Shown: in pieces, positions 35,909-44,957 of the stretch
How the letters are laid out: each line of letters opens with the position of its first letter
Numbering within the stretch: the stretch's first letter is position 1
Origin: Pseudomonadota bacterium
Lineage (GTDB): Bacteria > Pseudomonadota > Alphaproteobacteria > Rhizobiales > Xanthobacteraceae
DNA length: 64,000 nt
Direction of reading: 5' to 3'
Assembly (NCBI GenBank): GCA_018242205.1
Contig: JAFECJ010000005.1
Span: 62,001 to 126,000 of the forward strand
The notes under the pieces: generated by a model
What the model was told of the DNA's origin: nothing
Seen by the model: only the letters and a program-made list of their open reading frames with translations
Database searches by the model: none
Position numbers and translations under genes: made by a program

Positions 35909-36837
35909 CAGAAATAGCCTTCCTGCTTCTTGCGTTCCATTGAGGCAGCGCCGTCTTTGTCGATGACGCGGCCGGCGCGTTCGGAGAAACGGCTGTCGAG
36001 CGTCTCGCGGATGATGTCGTCGAGGCTGGTGGCGGTTGATTCGACGGCGCCGGTCAGCGGATAGCAGCCGAGCGTGCGGAAGCGCACATTGCGCAATTCC
36101 GGCTGTTCGCCGGGCTCGAGCGGCAGGCGGTCGTCATCGACCATGATCAGCGTGCCGCCACGCGCCACGACGGGGCGCGGCTTGGCGAAATAGAGCGGCA
36201 CCACCGGGATGTTTTCGCGCAGGATGTAGAGCCAGACGTCGAGCTCGGTCCAGTTCGACAGCGGAAAGACGCGGATGCTTTCGCCCTTGCGCTTTTCGGC
36301 GTTGAACAGCCGCCACGGTTCGGGGCGCTGGCGCTTCGGGTCCCAGCGGTGATGCGCGTTGCGGAACGAGAAGATGCGTTCCTTGGCGCGCGACTTGTCC
36401 TCGTCGCGGCGCGCACCGCCGATCGCGGCATCGAAGCCGTGGAGATCGAGCGCCTGACGCAGGCCTTGCGTCTTCATCACGTCGGTGTGCAGCTCGGAGC
36501 CGTGGGTGAACGGTCCGATGCCGCGCTTCACGCCGTCCTGGTTGATGTGGACGATAAGATCGAGGCCGAGTTCTTTGGCGCGCGCGTCGCGAAATTCGAT
36601 CATCTCGCGGAACTTCCACGTCGTGTCGACGTGCAGCACCGGGAACGGCAGCTTGCCCGGATAGAACGCCTTCTGCGCCAGATGCAGCAAGACCGAAGAG
36701 TCCTTGCCGATCGAATACAGCATGACCGGCTTGTCGGTCTCGGCGACCGTTTCGCGCATGATGTGGATCGCTTCGGCCTCGAGCTGGTCGAGATAGCTCG
36801 AACGCGCCTGCGCGGTGGTGAAGGTGATGTCGTTCAT
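35908..36837 (-). CDS. cysD: Sulfate adenylyltransferase small subunit CysD
   Basis: 309 aa ATP sulfurylase of the PAPS-reductase fold. The PP-loop [20 protein letters not shown], then [36 protein letters not shown] and [15 protein letters not shown] are diagnostic, as is the C-terminal [25 protein letters not shown]. The Met at 36837 is chosen: it overlaps the cysH stop (ATGA) and yields the family N terminus. Catalytic partner of CysN. Confidence 0.96.
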   Translation of the reverse strand: MNDITFTTAQARSSYLDQLEAEAIHIMRETVAETDKPVMLYSIGKDSSVLLHLAQKAFYPGKLPFPVLHVDTTWKFREMIEFRDARAKELGLDLIVHINQDGVKRGIGPFTHGSELHTDVMKTQGLRQALDLHGFDAAIGGARRDEDKSRAKERIFSFRNAHHRWDPKRQRPEPWRLFNAEKRKGESIRVFPLSNWTELDVWLYILRENIPVVPLYFAKPRPVVARGGTLIMVDDDRLPLEPGEQPELRNVRFRTLGCYPLTGAVESTATSLDDIIRETLDSRFSERAGRVIDKDGAASMERKKQEGYF

Positions 36838-37634
36838 GAATGCTGGGCTTCTTTGAGTTTGGCGCGGGCGGCGAGGTGCAGCGGATTGGCGTGCAGACCG
36901 CATTCGGTCTTGCCTTCGTCTTCCCACCACCAGCGGCCGGCGCGTTCCGGCTCGCCGGGGGCAATGGCGCGGGTGCAGGGCGCGCAGCCGATGGAGAGGA
37001 AGCCGCGCGCGTGCAGTTCGTTGACCGGCACGTCGTGTGCGCGCGCGAAAGCGACCGCGTCGTCGCGCGTCCAATCGTAAAGCGGGTTGATCTTGACGAG
37101 ACCGCGTTCGGCGTCGACCGCGGCGAATTCAACGGCGGCGCGATGCGCCGACTGGTCGGCGCGCAGCCCGGTGATCCAACCCTGCGCGCCGTCGAGCGCG
37201 GCCTTCAGCGGCAGCACCTTGCGCACATGGCAGCAGGCCTGCCGCGCGGCGACCGAATTGCGAAAGCCATTGGCGCCCTGGTCGGCGAGGAGCTTGGCGA
37301 GGTCGCGCGCCTCGGGCACGACGGCGCGGATGCGCACGCCATAGCGCTGCTCGGTCGCGGCCCAGACGTCATGGGTTTCCGGGAACAGTCGGCCGGTGTC
37401 GAGGGTGACGAGATCGATATCGAGATTCTGCGACAGGATGGCGTGGGCGATCGCCTGGTCCTCGAGGCCGAAACTGGTGGTGAAAGTGAGCCGGCCGGAA
37501 AGTGCGGCGCGGGCCTCTTTCAGGCGGCCGAACAGGTCGAGCTTGCCGGCGATCGTATTGAGGCGGGCGATGAAGGCATCCCGGACGGCGTCGGGCGCCG
37601 GGCTGGCCTTGAGGGCGGAAACGGGGGGCGACAT
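36834..37634 (-). CDS. cysH: Adenylyl-sulfate (APS) reductase, thioredoxin-dependent
   Basis: 266 aa; reduces activated sulfate to sulfite. Two Cys pairs, [11 protein letters not shown] and GCAPCTR, are the [4Fe-4S] ligands that mark APS-using rather than PAPS-using reductases. This fits the absence of a cysC kinase here. The substrate loop [12 protein letters not shown] and [14 protein letters not shown] are present, but the usual C-terminal ECG(L/I)H nucleophile is seen as TECGLHAN. First gene of cysHDN, behind a palindromic promoter. Confidence 0.94.
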   Translation of the reverse strand: MSPPVSALKASPAPDAVRDAFIARLNTIAGKLDLFGRLKEARAALSGRLTFTTSFGLEDQAIAHAILSQNLDIDLVTLDTGRLFPETHDVWAATEQRYGVRIRAVVPEARDLAKLLADQGANGFRNSVAARQACCHVRKVLPLKAALDGAQGWITGLRADQSAHRAAVEFAAVDAERGLVKINPLYDWTRDDAVAFARAHDVPVNELHARGFLSIGCAPCTRAIAPGEPERAGRWWWEDEGKTECGLHANPLHLAARAKLKEAQHS

Positions 37635-37666
37635 GGGGTCAAACTCGGTGAATTCACCCCGAGATA

Positions 37667-37679
37667 GAATAATTTATTC
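37667..37679 (-). promoter_or_regulatory. AT-rich palindrome in the cysHDN promoter
   Basis: GAATAA-A-TTATTC (minus strand) is a perfect 6-1-6 inverted repeat, 33-45 bases before the cysH start. A possible -35 TTGCGC lies just upstream (37683-37688), so the palindrome falls in the promoter spacer, a usual place for a repressor. The Rrf2 gene at 60181 has a similar AT-rich palindrome on its own promoter. Confidence 0.45.
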
Positions 37680-37739
37680 GTTTTGCGCAAGAATACCGGC
37701 GCAATTTGTGATATTTTGCTCCAAAGCGGCCATATAGAA

Positions 37740-38147
37740 CGAAAACGTTCCGTGACGGTGTCGCGGCGCGGAATGCCGTGACCTGGCCTGACCCATCCTG
37801 GACCGGCCTCGCGTTGGAATCCGGCGGCCTCTTGCCGACAGCCGTCGCACTTGCCGCCTCAGCGGTCCTTCGCTATATCGCGGCCATTCGGGCCGCTTCT
37901 TTTCTCGTCGAGGCATCCCGAGCGGGCCGAGGGCGCGACACAACCGCCCCTCGCTGTTGGAGGACAAAAGCCCCGCTCGTGTTTCGGCGTTCAAGCGCCC
38001 GTTCATCGATCCATCGTTCCGACCGTACGGTATGAGCGCCGGCTGTCTGTCTTCTTGACGGATAGTCGCCGAACGTCGTGCCAGACATTCGGCCCGTCCG
38101 GGCGGAACGCCATTTTCAAACACCGGCGCAGGCAAACAGGAGACTAC
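37740..38147 (+). other. Long non-coding leader region upstream of rpsA
   Basis: No convincing gene lies in the roughly 500 bases between cysH and rpsA. The stretch near rpsA includes several G/C-rich self-complementary segments and the sequence TTGGAGGACAAAAG (near 37960), a ribosome-site-like motif without a lasting frame. The true ribosome site AGGAG is at 38138-38142. Ribosomal protein S1 genes are often autoregulated through a structured leader, which could explain the length (inference). Confidence 0.4.
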
Positions 38148-39860
38148 ATGGCTACAGCTGCAGCACCCTCGCGTGAAGATTTCGCCGCGATGCTCGAAGA
38201 GTCGTTCAACCACGGCAGCCCGCAGGAAGGCACCGTCGTTACGGGCAAGATCGTCGGCATCGAAAAGGACATGGCCGTCATCGACGTCGGCGCCAAGACC
38301 GAAGGCCGCGTCGCGCTGCGCGAATTCGCCGCGCCGGGCCGCCAGGCCGATCTGAAGGTCGGCGACGAGGTCGAGGTTTATCTCGAGCGCGTCGAGAACG
38401 CGCTGGGTGAAGCCGTGCTGTCGCGCGACAAGGCGCGCCGCGAGGAAAGCTGGGGCAAGCTCGAGAAGAGCTTCAACAACAACGAGAAGGTGTCGGGCGT
38501 CATCTTCAATCAGGTCAAGGGTGGTTTCACCGTCGACCTCGACGGCGCCGTCGCCTTCCTGCCGCGTTCGCAGGTCGACATCCGTCCGATCCGCGACGTC
38601 ACGCCGCTGATGAACAATTCGCAGCAGTTCCAGATCCTCAAGATGGATCGCCGCCGCGGCAACATCGTCGTGTCGCGTCGTACCGTGCTCGAAGAGACCC
38701 GCGCCGAACAGCGCCAGGAACTGGTGCAGAACCTCGAAGAGGGTCAGGTCATCGACGGCGTGGTCAAGAACATCACCGATTACGGTGCGTTCGTTGATCT
38801 CGGCGGCATCGACGGCCTGCTGCACGTCACCGATATCGCGTGGCGCCGCGTCAATCACCCGACCGAAGTGCTCAATATCGGCCAGCAGGTGAAGGTCAAG
38901 ATCATCAAGATCAACCACGAGACGCACCGCATCTCGCTCGGCATGAAGCAGCTGCTCGACGATCCGTGGCAGGGCATCGAGGCCAAGTACCCGGTGAACG
39001 CCAAGTTCAAGGGTCGCGTCACCAACATCACCGACTACGGCGCGTTCGTCGAACTGGAGCCGGGCATCGAAGGCCTGATCCACGTCTCGGAAATGTCGTG
39101 GACCAAGAAGAACGTGCACCCCGGCAAGATCGTCTCGACCTCGCAGGAAGTCGAAGTGCAGATCCTCGAAGTCGATCCGGTCAAGCGCCGCATTTCGCTC
39201 GGTCTCAAGCAGACCATGCGCAATCCGTGGGAACTGTTCGTCGAGGCGCACCCGCCGGGTTCGATCGTCGAAGGCGAAGTCAAGAACAAGACCGAATTCG
39301 GCCTGTTCCTCGGCCTCGACGGCGACGTCGACGGCATGGTCCACCTCTCGGATCTGGACTGGAAGCGTCCGGGCGAGCAGGTGATCGACGAGTACAACAA
39401 GGGCGACATGGTCAAGGCCCAGGTGCTCGACGTCGATGTCGAGAAGGAGCGCATCTCGCTCGGCATCAAGCAGCTGGCCGGCGATCCGATGGCCTCGGGC
39501 GCTGCCGGCGAGCTCAAGAAGGGCTCGGTGGTGACCTGCGAAGTGATCGAGGTGAAGGACGGCGGCATCGACGTGAAGATCGTCGATACCGATCTTGTCG
39601 CCTTCATCCGCCGTGCCGATCTCGCGCGCGAGCGCGGCGATCAGCGGCCGGAGCGCTTCTCGGTCGGTCAGAAGGTTGACGCCCGCGTCACCCAGTTCGA
39701 CCGCAAGACCCACAAGGTCGGCGTCTCGATCAAGGCGCTCGAAGTCGCCGAAGAGAAGGAAGCCATGGCGCAGTACGGCTCGGCCGATTCGGGCGCGTCG
39801 CTCGGCGACATCCTCGGCGCCGCGCTCAAGCAGCGCGAAACCGAAAAGTCGGAAGACTAA
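38148..39860 (+). CDS. rpsA: 30S ribosomal protein S1
   Basis: 570 aa, six S1/OB-fold repeats that bring mRNA to the 30S subunit. Repeats are visible as EGTVVTGKIVGIEKDMAVIDVG, VSGVIFNQVKGGFTVDL, IDGVVKNITDYGAFVDLGGIDGLLHVTDIAW, FKGRVTNITDYGAFVELEPGIEGLIHVSEMSW, VEGEVKNKTEFGLFLGLDGDVDGMVHLSDLDW and VTCEVIEVKDGGIDVKIV. The length matches alphaproteobacterial S1. The start at 38148 has a good AGGAG site. In related genomes it directly follows cmk; here cysHDN intervenes. A strong terminator follows. Confidence 0.97.
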   Translation: MATAAAPSREDFAAMLEESFNHGSPQEGTVVTGKIVGIEKDMAVIDVGAKTEGRVALREFAAPGRQADLKVGDEVEVYLERVENALGEAVLSRDKARREESWGKLEKSFNNNEKVSGVIFNQVKGGFTVDLDGAVAFLPRSQVDIRPIRDVTPLMNNSQQFQILKMDRRRGNIVVSRRTVLEETRAEQRQELVQNLEEGQVIDGVVKNITDYGAFVDLGGIDGLLHVTDIAWRRVNHPTEVLNIGQQVKVKIIKINHETHRISLGMKQLLDDPWQGIEAKYPVNAKFKGRVTNITDYGAFVELEPGIEGLIHVSEMSWTKKNVHPGKIVSTSQEVEVQILEVDPVKRRISLGLKQTMRNPWELFVEAHPPGSIVEGEVKNKTEFGLFLGLDGDVDGMVHLSDLDWKRPGEQVIDEYNKGDMVKAQVLDVDVEKERISLGIKQLAGDPMASGAAGELKKGSVVTCEVIEVKDGGIDVKIVDTDLVAFIRRADLARERGDQRPERFSVGQKVDARVTQFDRKTHKVGVSIKALEVAEEKEAMAQYGSADSGASLGDILGAALKQRETEKSED

Positions 39861-39894
39861 GTCCGGCTTGGCCGGTTACCGGCTCGAAACCATG

Positions 39895-39924
39895 ACCCCC
39901 GGGGCTCGTTCCCCGGGGGTTTTT
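39895..39924 (+). terminator. Rho-independent terminator of rpsA
   Basis: ACCCCCGGGG (39895-39904), loop CTCGTT, CCCCGGGGGT (39911-39920), then TTTTC. Perfect 10-bp stem, 35 bases after the rpsA stop. Confidence 0.92.
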
Positions 39925-40010
39925 CTTTGCGCCATGATCGTGCCAAAAGCGCGCGGGAAAGCTAAGTTCTCCGTCGTTCCGGACTGACGGCAAAGCAGGA
40001 GACCGCTGAA

Positions 40011-40985
40011 ATGTCGCTCGATGCCGATGCCATCGTCGATCGCCGCCGGTTGCGGCGCAAGCTCACCTTCTGGCGCGTCGCCGCGCTGATCATCGTGCTC
40101 ATCGCCGTCGGTATCGGCGTTGCCATGTTGACGCCGGGCTCGGGCATCAAGCCGGGCGACGAGGCGATCGCCCGCGTCCGCATCCAGGGCCTGATCCGCG
40201 GCAATCAGGATCGCGTCGAGGCGCTCGAGCGGCTCGGCCGGTCCCATGCCAGGGCCGTCATCGTTCATCTCGATAGTCCGGGCGGCACCACTGCCGGCTC
40301 CGAGCAGCTTTATGATGCGCTGCGCGCATTGCAGGCCAAGAAGCCGATGGTCGTGGTGGTCGATGGCCTGGCCGCGTCCGGCGCTTACATCGCCGCGCTC
40401 GCCTCCGACCACATCATCGCCCACGACACCTCTTTGGTCGGCTCGATCGGCGTGCTGTTCCAGTTTCCCAATTTTACCGAGGTCTTGAAGACCATCGGCA
40501 TCAAGGTCGAGGAGATCAAATCCTCGCCGCTGAAGGCCGCGCCCAATGGCTTCGAGCCGACCAGCCCGGAGGCTAGGGCGGCGATCGATGCCATCGTCCA
40601 GGACTCCTACGCCTGGTTCAAAAACCTCGTGAAGACGCGGCGCAAGCTCGACGATGCCGCCCTCGCCAAGGTCTCCGACGGCCGCGTTTTCACCGGCCGC
40701 CAGGGCGTGCCGCTCAAGCTGGTCGACGAACTCGGCAACGAGAAGACGGCGCTGGCCTGGTTGGAGAAGGAAAAGAAGGTGCCGGCGGGCACCCGGGTGC
40801 GCGATTACTCGCTCGAACCGCGCTTCAAGGACCTGTCGTTCCTCCATGTCGCGGCCTGGGGCTTCGATGCCGCCGGCTGGCCGGCGCTGGCGCGCCGCGT
40901 CGACGCCTGGGCCGGCGCCGAGGCGGTCGAAAGACTCAATCTTGACGGGCTGTTAGCGCTTTGGCACCCTTCGGCCTCCAATTGA
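40011..40985 (+). CDS. sppA: Signal peptide peptidase SppA, short (36K) type
   Basis: 324 aa inner-membrane Ser-Lys protease (S49) that degrades cleaved signal peptides. Membrane anchor: VAALIIVLIAVGIGVAML (residues 23-40). Nucleophile Ser123 in VDGLAASGAYIAAL; general base Lys175 in EIKSSPLKAAPNGFEP, the Ser-Lys arrangement of single-domain SppA. HLDSPGGTTAGSEQLYDAL matches the family. It lies between rpsA and ihfB, a conserved alphaproteobacterial order. Confidence 0.94.
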   Translation: MSLDADAIVDRRRLRRKLTFWRVAALIIVLIAVGIGVAMLTPGSGIKPGDEAIARVRIQGLIRGNQDRVEALERLGRSHARAVIVHLDSPGGTTAGSEQLYDALRALQAKKPMVVVVDGLAASGAYIAALASDHIIAHDTSLVGSIGVLFQFPNFTEVLKTIGIKVEEIKSSPLKAAPNGFEPTSPEARAAIDAIVQDSYAWFKNLVKTRRKLDDAALAKVSDGRVFTGRQGVPLKLVDELGNEKTALAWLEKEKKVPAGTRVRDYSLEPRFKDLSFLHVAAWGFDAAGWPALARRVDAWAGAEAVERLNLDGLLALWHPSASN

Positions 40986-41012
40986 TCGGGTCTGGGTAGA
41001 GGCGAACGTCCA

Positions 41013-41339
41013 ATGATAAAATCCGAGCTGGTGCAACGCATCGCGGCTCAGAATCCGCACCTCTACCAGCGCGATGTCGAGAACATCGTCAACGCGATCC
41101 TCAACGAGATCACCGGCGCCATGGCGCAGGGCGATCGCGTCGAATTGCGCGGTTTCGGTGCCTTCTCGGTCAAGCACCGGCCGGCGCGCACCGGGCGCAA
41201 TCCGCGCACCGGCGCCCATGTGTCGGTCGAGCAGAAGTCGGTGCCGTTCTTCAAGACCGGCAAGGAAATGCGCGAGCGCCTCAATAAGGGCGACGGCGCG
41301 GCCATGCCGGATACCGGCGACGACGACGACGCGGATTGA
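41013..41339 (+). CDS. ihfB: Integration host factor subunit beta
   Basis: 108 aa DNABII protein that bends DNA as a heterodimer with IHF-alpha. [82 protein letters not shown] are typical; the arm carries the intercalating Pro (RNPRTG). An acidic tail (DTGDDDDAD) extends beyond the family core. Its presence fits the sigma-54 gene in the window, since IHF assists many sigma-54 promoters. 27 bases after sppA. Confidence 0.96.
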   Translation: MIKSELVQRIAAQNPHLYQRDVENIVNAILNEITGAMAQGDRVELRGFGAFSVKHRPARTGRNPRTGAHVSVEQKSVPFFKTGKEMRERLNKGDGAAMPDTGDDDDAD

Positions 41340-41347
41340 GTCATCAG

Positions 41348-41439
41348 CCGTCATCGCCCGCGAAAGCGGGCGATCCAGCCCTATTGCGTCAAATTGAAGT
41401 TGCAAGAGCTGGATACCCCGCTTTCGCGGGGTATGACGG
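41348..41439. repeat. Paired-hairpin intergenic element after ihfB
   Basis: Outer arms CCGTCAT/ATGACGG enclose ATCGCCCGC-gaaa-GCGGGCGAT (41353-41374) and ATACCCCGC-tttc-GCGGGGTAT (41413-41434). The two hairpins use different but self-consistent stem bases, so pairing is kept while sequence changes. Confidence 0.75.
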
Positions 41440-41493
41440 GAAGCGTTGCTCCGGGATATGACAGTGCCGGTGCTTCTGCGTTATAAGACCATC

Positions 41494-41901
41494 ATGCTCC
41501 GCAAGATCGTCACGCTCGTTATTCTGCTGCCGCTGGCGGCGATCATCATCGGTTTTGCCGTCGCCAACCGCCATGCGGTGACGGTGTCGTTCGACCCGTT
41601 CTCGGCGGCGAGCCCGGCCTATGCGGCGACGGTGCCGCTATTCGTCCTGATCTTCATCCTGGTCATTCTCGGCGTCGTCGTTGGCGGCGTCGCCGCCTGG
41701 CTGCGGCAGGCGAGCTGGCGACGCGCGGCGCGCAAGCTCGACGGCGACAACCGCCGCCTGCTCCAGGAACTCTCGGCGGTGCGCGAGCGCCTGGTGACCG
41801 AGACGCAGCGTGCCTCGGCGGCCGAAGCCGCGGCCCGTGAGGTCGCCGCTGGCCGCGACCGGCCGGCCTCTACCCCGGCGATCGCCCCGCCCTCTGTCTG
41901 A
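41494..41901 (+). CDS. lapA: LapA domain-containing membrane protein (DUF1049)
   Basis: About 135 aa with two membrane helices, VTLVILLPLAAIIIGFAVANR and VPLFVLIFILVILGVVVGGVAAWL, joined by the LapA-type HAVTVSFDPFSAASPAYA loop, then a cytoplasmic coiled coil (RKLDGDNRRLLQELSAVRERLVTETQR). E. coli LapA works with LapB in controlling LpxC and LPS synthesis. The start MLRKIVTLV at 41494 fits relatives; a Met at 41458 would add 12 residues. It lies downstream of ihfB across a repeat. Confidence 0.85.
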   Translation: MLRKIVTLVILLPLAAIIIGFAVANRHAVTVSFDPFSAASPAYAATVPLFVLIFILVILGVVVGGVAAWLRQASWRRAARKLDGDNRRLLQELSAVRERLVTETQRASAAEAAAREVAAGRDRPASTPAIAPPSV

Positions 41902-42001
41902 AGCCCTCCAGGACCGCGCCCAAAGGCTGCCTGAGGCTCCTTTGGCCGCCTTGTTTGGTGCTTGGCGGCAGCATGGATAAGGCGCTAGAAGGCGCTGGAC
42001 C

Positions 42002-42676
42002 ATGGCACTGACCGTCAAAATCTGCGGCCTGCGCACCCCCGAAACTCTTGATGTGGCGATTGAATCCGGCGCCGATCAGGTTGGCTTCGTGTTTTTTCCG
42101 CCGAGCCCGCGCAATCTCGGCCTCGAGGCCGCCCGCCTGCTCGGTGAGCGGGCGCAGGGTCGCGCCGCCAAGGTCGCGCTCTCGGTCAATGCCAACAACG
42201 ACATGCTGGCGGCGATCATCGCCGCGCTCAAGCCGGACATGCTGCAGCTGCACGGCGACGAAACGCCCGAGCGCGTCGCCGTCGTGCGCTCACGGTTCGG
42301 CCTGCCGGTGATGAAGGCATTGCCGATCGCAACGCGCGCCGACCTATCGCCGATCCGCGAATACGACAAAGTCGCTGACCGCCTGCTGTTCGACGCGCGC
42401 GCGCCGCAGGACGCGACGCGGCCCGGCGGCCTCGGCGTGCCGTTCGACTGGACATTGCTTGCCGGCGTCAGGCCGGCGGTGCCCTTCATGCTGTCCGGCG
42501 GTCTCGACGCCGGCAATGTCGCCGAAGCGCTGCGCATCACGCGCGCGCCCGGCGTCGATGTTTCTTCCGGCGTCGAACGCGCGCCGGGGGAGAAAGACCC
42601 CGATAAGATTCGCGCCTTCATCCGCGCCGCACGCGCCGCCGATGCTGCGCTTGGGCAATCCAAGGTGAGCGCATGA
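42002..42676 (+). CDS. trpF: Phosphoribosylanthranilate isomerase
   Basis: 224 aa TIM barrel for the third step of tryptophan synthesis (PRA to CdRP by Amadori rearrangement). The catalytic Cys is in [34 protein letters not shown] and the catalytic Asp in [21 protein letters not shown] and [19 protein letters not shown] (phosphate site) are present. First gene of trpFBA; 43 bases before trpB. Confidence 0.95.
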   Translation: MALTVKICGLRTPETLDVAIESGADQVGFVFFPPSPRNLGLEAARLLGERAQGRAAKVALSVNANNDMLAAIIAALKPDMLQLHGDETPERVAVVRSRFGLPVMKALPIATRADLSPIREYDKVADRLLFDARAPQDATRPGGLGVPFDWTLLAGVRPAVPFMLSGGLDAGNVAEALRITRAPGVDVSSGVERAPGEKDPDKIRAFIRAARAADAALGQSKVSA

Positions 42677-42719
42677 TCGTACAAATCAGGGCCCCTTTCG
42701 GCGCCGACAGAGAGTTCGC

Positions 42720-43943
42720 ATGACCGTACAGCAGCAACCCAACTCCTTCCGCACTGGGCCCGACGAGCGCGGCCATTTCGGCATCTATGGCGGCCGCTTC
42801 GTCGCCGAGACCTTGATGCCGCTGATCCTCGATCTGGAGAAGGCCTATAACGAGGCCAAGGCCGATCCGGCGTTCCAGAAGGAGATGAACTCCTATCTGA
42901 CGCATTATGTCGGCCGGCCGTCGCCTTTGTATTTCGCCGAGCGGCTGACGAAAAAGTTCGGCGGCGCGAAGATTTATTTCAAGCGCGAGGACCTCAACCA
43001 TACCGGCGCGCACAAGGTGAACAACGTCACCGGCCAGATCATGCTGGCGCAGCGCATGGGCAAGAAGCGCATCATCGCCGAGACCGGCGCCGGCATGCAC
43101 GGCGTCGCCACCGCGACCTTGTGCGCCAAGTTCGGCCTGCCCTGCATCGTCTATATGGGCGCGGTGGACGTCGAGCGGCAGCAGCCCAACGTGTTGCGCA
43201 TGAAGATGCTGGGCGCCGAAGTGCGACCGGTCACGTCAGGATCGAGCACGCTTAAGGACGCCATGAACGAGGCGCTGCGCGACTGGGTCACCAATGTCGC
43301 CGACACGTTCTACTGCATCGGCACCGTGGCCGGGCCGCATCCCTATCCGGCGATGGTGCGCGACTTCCAGTGCATCATCGGCAACGAGACGCGCGCGCAA
43401 ATGCAGGAGCTCGAGGGCCGCCTGCCGGATTCGCTGGTCGCCTGCATCGGCGGCGGCTCCAACGCCATGGGGCTTTTCCACCCGTTCCTCGACGACCGCT
43501 CGGTCGAGATTTACGGCGTCGAGGCGGCCGGCCACGGCATTCCGTCGGGCCAGCACGCGGCGTCCGTCGCCGGTGGCCGCCCCGGCGTATTGCACGGCAA
43601 CCGCACCTATCTCTTGATGGACGACGACGGCCAGATCATCGAGGCGCATTCGATTTCCGCCGGTCTCGATTATCCCGGCATCGGCCCCGAACATGCCTGG
43701 CTCAACGACATGGGCCGCGTGAAATTCCTGTCGGCGACCGACACTGAAGCGGTGGCGGCATTCCAGTTGTGCAGCCAGCTCGAGGGCATCATTCCGGCGC
43801 TGGAGCCGGCGCACGCGCTGGCGCGCGTGTTCGATCTGGCGCCGAAATTGCCGAAGGATCACCTGATGGTGGTCAATCTGTCCGGCCGTGGCGACAAGGA
43901 TCTTGCCAGCGTGCAGGCCTGGCTGGAGGCAAATAAGAAATGA
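42720..43943 (+). CDS. trpB: Tryptophan synthase beta chain
   Basis: 407 aa PLP enzyme joining indole and serine. The PLP Lys is in [19 protein letters not shown], and the phosphate site in [55 protein letters not shown] and [19 protein letters not shown] are standard TrpB1 marks. The stop overlaps the trpA start as ATGA, allowing balanced alpha-beta complex synthesis. Confidence 0.97.
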   Translation: MTVQQQPNSFRTGPDERGHFGIYGGRFVAETLMPLILDLEKAYNEAKADPAFQKEMNSYLTHYVGRPSPLYFAERLTKKFGGAKIYFKREDLNHTGAHKVNNVTGQIMLAQRMGKKRIIAETGAGMHGVATATLCAKFGLPCIVYMGAVDVERQQPNVLRMKMLGAEVRPVTSGSSTLKDAMNEALRDWVTNVADTFYCIGTVAGPHPYPAMVRDFQCIIGNETRAQMQELEGRLPDSLVACIGGGSNAMGLFHPFLDDRSVEIYGVEAAGHGIPSGQHAASVAGGRPGVLHGNRTYLLMDDDGQIIEAHSISAGLDYPGIGPEHAWLNDMGRVKFLSATDTEAVAAFQLCSQLEGIIPALEPAHALARVFDLAPKLPKDHLMVVNLSGRGDKDLASVQAWLEANKK

Positions 43944-44779
43944 CCACCCGCATCGAAAAGCGTTTTGCCGCTCTCAAGGACGAAGGCCGCGCCGCGCTCG
44001 TCACCTTTGTGATGTCCGGCGATCCGGACTACGAGACATCGATGGCCATCATCAAGGCGTTGCCGCAGGCGGGCGCCGACGTCATCGAGCTCGGCATGCC
44101 ATTCACCGATCCGATGGCCGATGGCCCGGCGATCCAGGCCGCCGGCGTGCGCGCGCTCAAAGCCGGCCAGACGCTGAAGAAGACGCTGCAGATGGTGCGC
44201 GAGTTCCGCAAGGGCGAGGCAGAGACGCCGATCGTGCTGATGGGCTACTACAACCCGATCTACATCTACGGCGTCGACAAGTTCCTGGTCGATGCCAAGG
44301 AAGCCGGCGTCGACGGCCTCATTGTTGTGGACTTGCCACCCGAGGAAGACGATGAGCTGTGCCTGCCGGCGTTGAAAGCCGGGCTCAACTTCATCCGCCT
44401 GGCGACGCCGACCACCGACGACAAGCGCCTGCCGGCCGTGCTGAACAATACCTCCGGCTTTGTTTATTACGTGTCGATCACCGGCATCACCGGCTCGGCT
44501 GCGCCGGATGCCGCCAAGGTGTCGGCGGCGGTCGGCCGCATCAAGAAGCATACGAAGCTGCCGGTCGCGGTCGGCTTCGGCGTCAAGAACGCCGAGAGCG
44601 CCCGCGCCATTGCCGCCGGAGCCGACGGCGTCGTGGTCGGGTCGGCGCTGATCGATGCCTTGAAGAAAACCCTCGATGCCAATGGCAAAGGCGGACCCGC
44701 GACGGTAGAGGCCGTCGCCGATCTTGTTACCGACATCGCCAAGGGCGTACGCGCGGCGGGGACAGTGGCGGCGGAGTAG
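43940..44779 (+). CDS. trpA: Tryptophan synthase alpha chain
   Basis: 279 aa TIM barrel that splits indole-3-glycerol phosphate and channels indole to TrpB. The catalytic Glu and Asp are in [71 protein letters not shown] and [31 protein letters not shown] complete the barrel and phosphate site. Last gene of trpFBA, followed by a repeat element. Confidence 0.97.
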   Translation: MTTRIEKRFAALKDEGRAALVTFVMSGDPDYETSMAIIKALPQAGADVIELGMPFTDPMADGPAIQAAGVRALKAGQTLKKTLQMVREFRKGEAETPIVLMGYYNPIYIYGVDKFLVDAKEAGVDGLIVVDLPPEEDDELCLPALKAGLNFIRLATPTTDDKRLPAVLNNTSGFVYYVSITGITGSAAPDAAKVSAAVGRIKKHTKLPVAVGFGVKNAESARAIAAGADGVVVGSALIDALKKTLDANGKGGPATVEAVADLVTDIAKGVRAAGTVAAE

Positions 44780-44792
44780 CGTCGTAAACGGC

Positions 44793-44933
44793 ATGTCTTT
44801 GCCCGCGAAGGCGGGCAATCCAGTAACCACAGAAAGTTCATAGTGGCGCTGTAGAAGACGATTTCTTATCTCTTGGGATACTGGATTTCTTATCTCTTGG
44901 GATACTGGATGCCCGCTTTCGCGGGCATGACGG
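44793..44933. repeat. Paired-hairpin intergenic element with 24-bp tandem duplication
   Basis: Left hairpin TTGCCCGC-gaag-GCGGGCAA and right hairpin ATGCCCGC-tttc-GCGGGCAT bracket a spacer in which a 24-bp unit starting ATTTCTTATCTC occurs twice in tandem (44861-44884 and 44885-44908) with no mismatch. It lies between trpA and accD, and is the same family as the elements at 41348 and 45877. Confidence 0.75.
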
Positions 44934-44957
44934 CGAGAGACAAACGAGAACAAATCG

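Noticed and set aside
34241..35917. 558-codon plus-strand frame opposite cysN
   Set aside because: High-GC antisense shadow rich in Arg, Gln and His; cysN is unmistakable and has overlapping operon partners.
37674..39713. Very long open frame (679 codons) on the minus strand, opposite rpsA
   Set aside because: It mirrors the codon bias of rpsA on the other strand; the product is a low-complexity run of Asp/His/Leu/Arg with no recognisable fold, and rpsA is certain.
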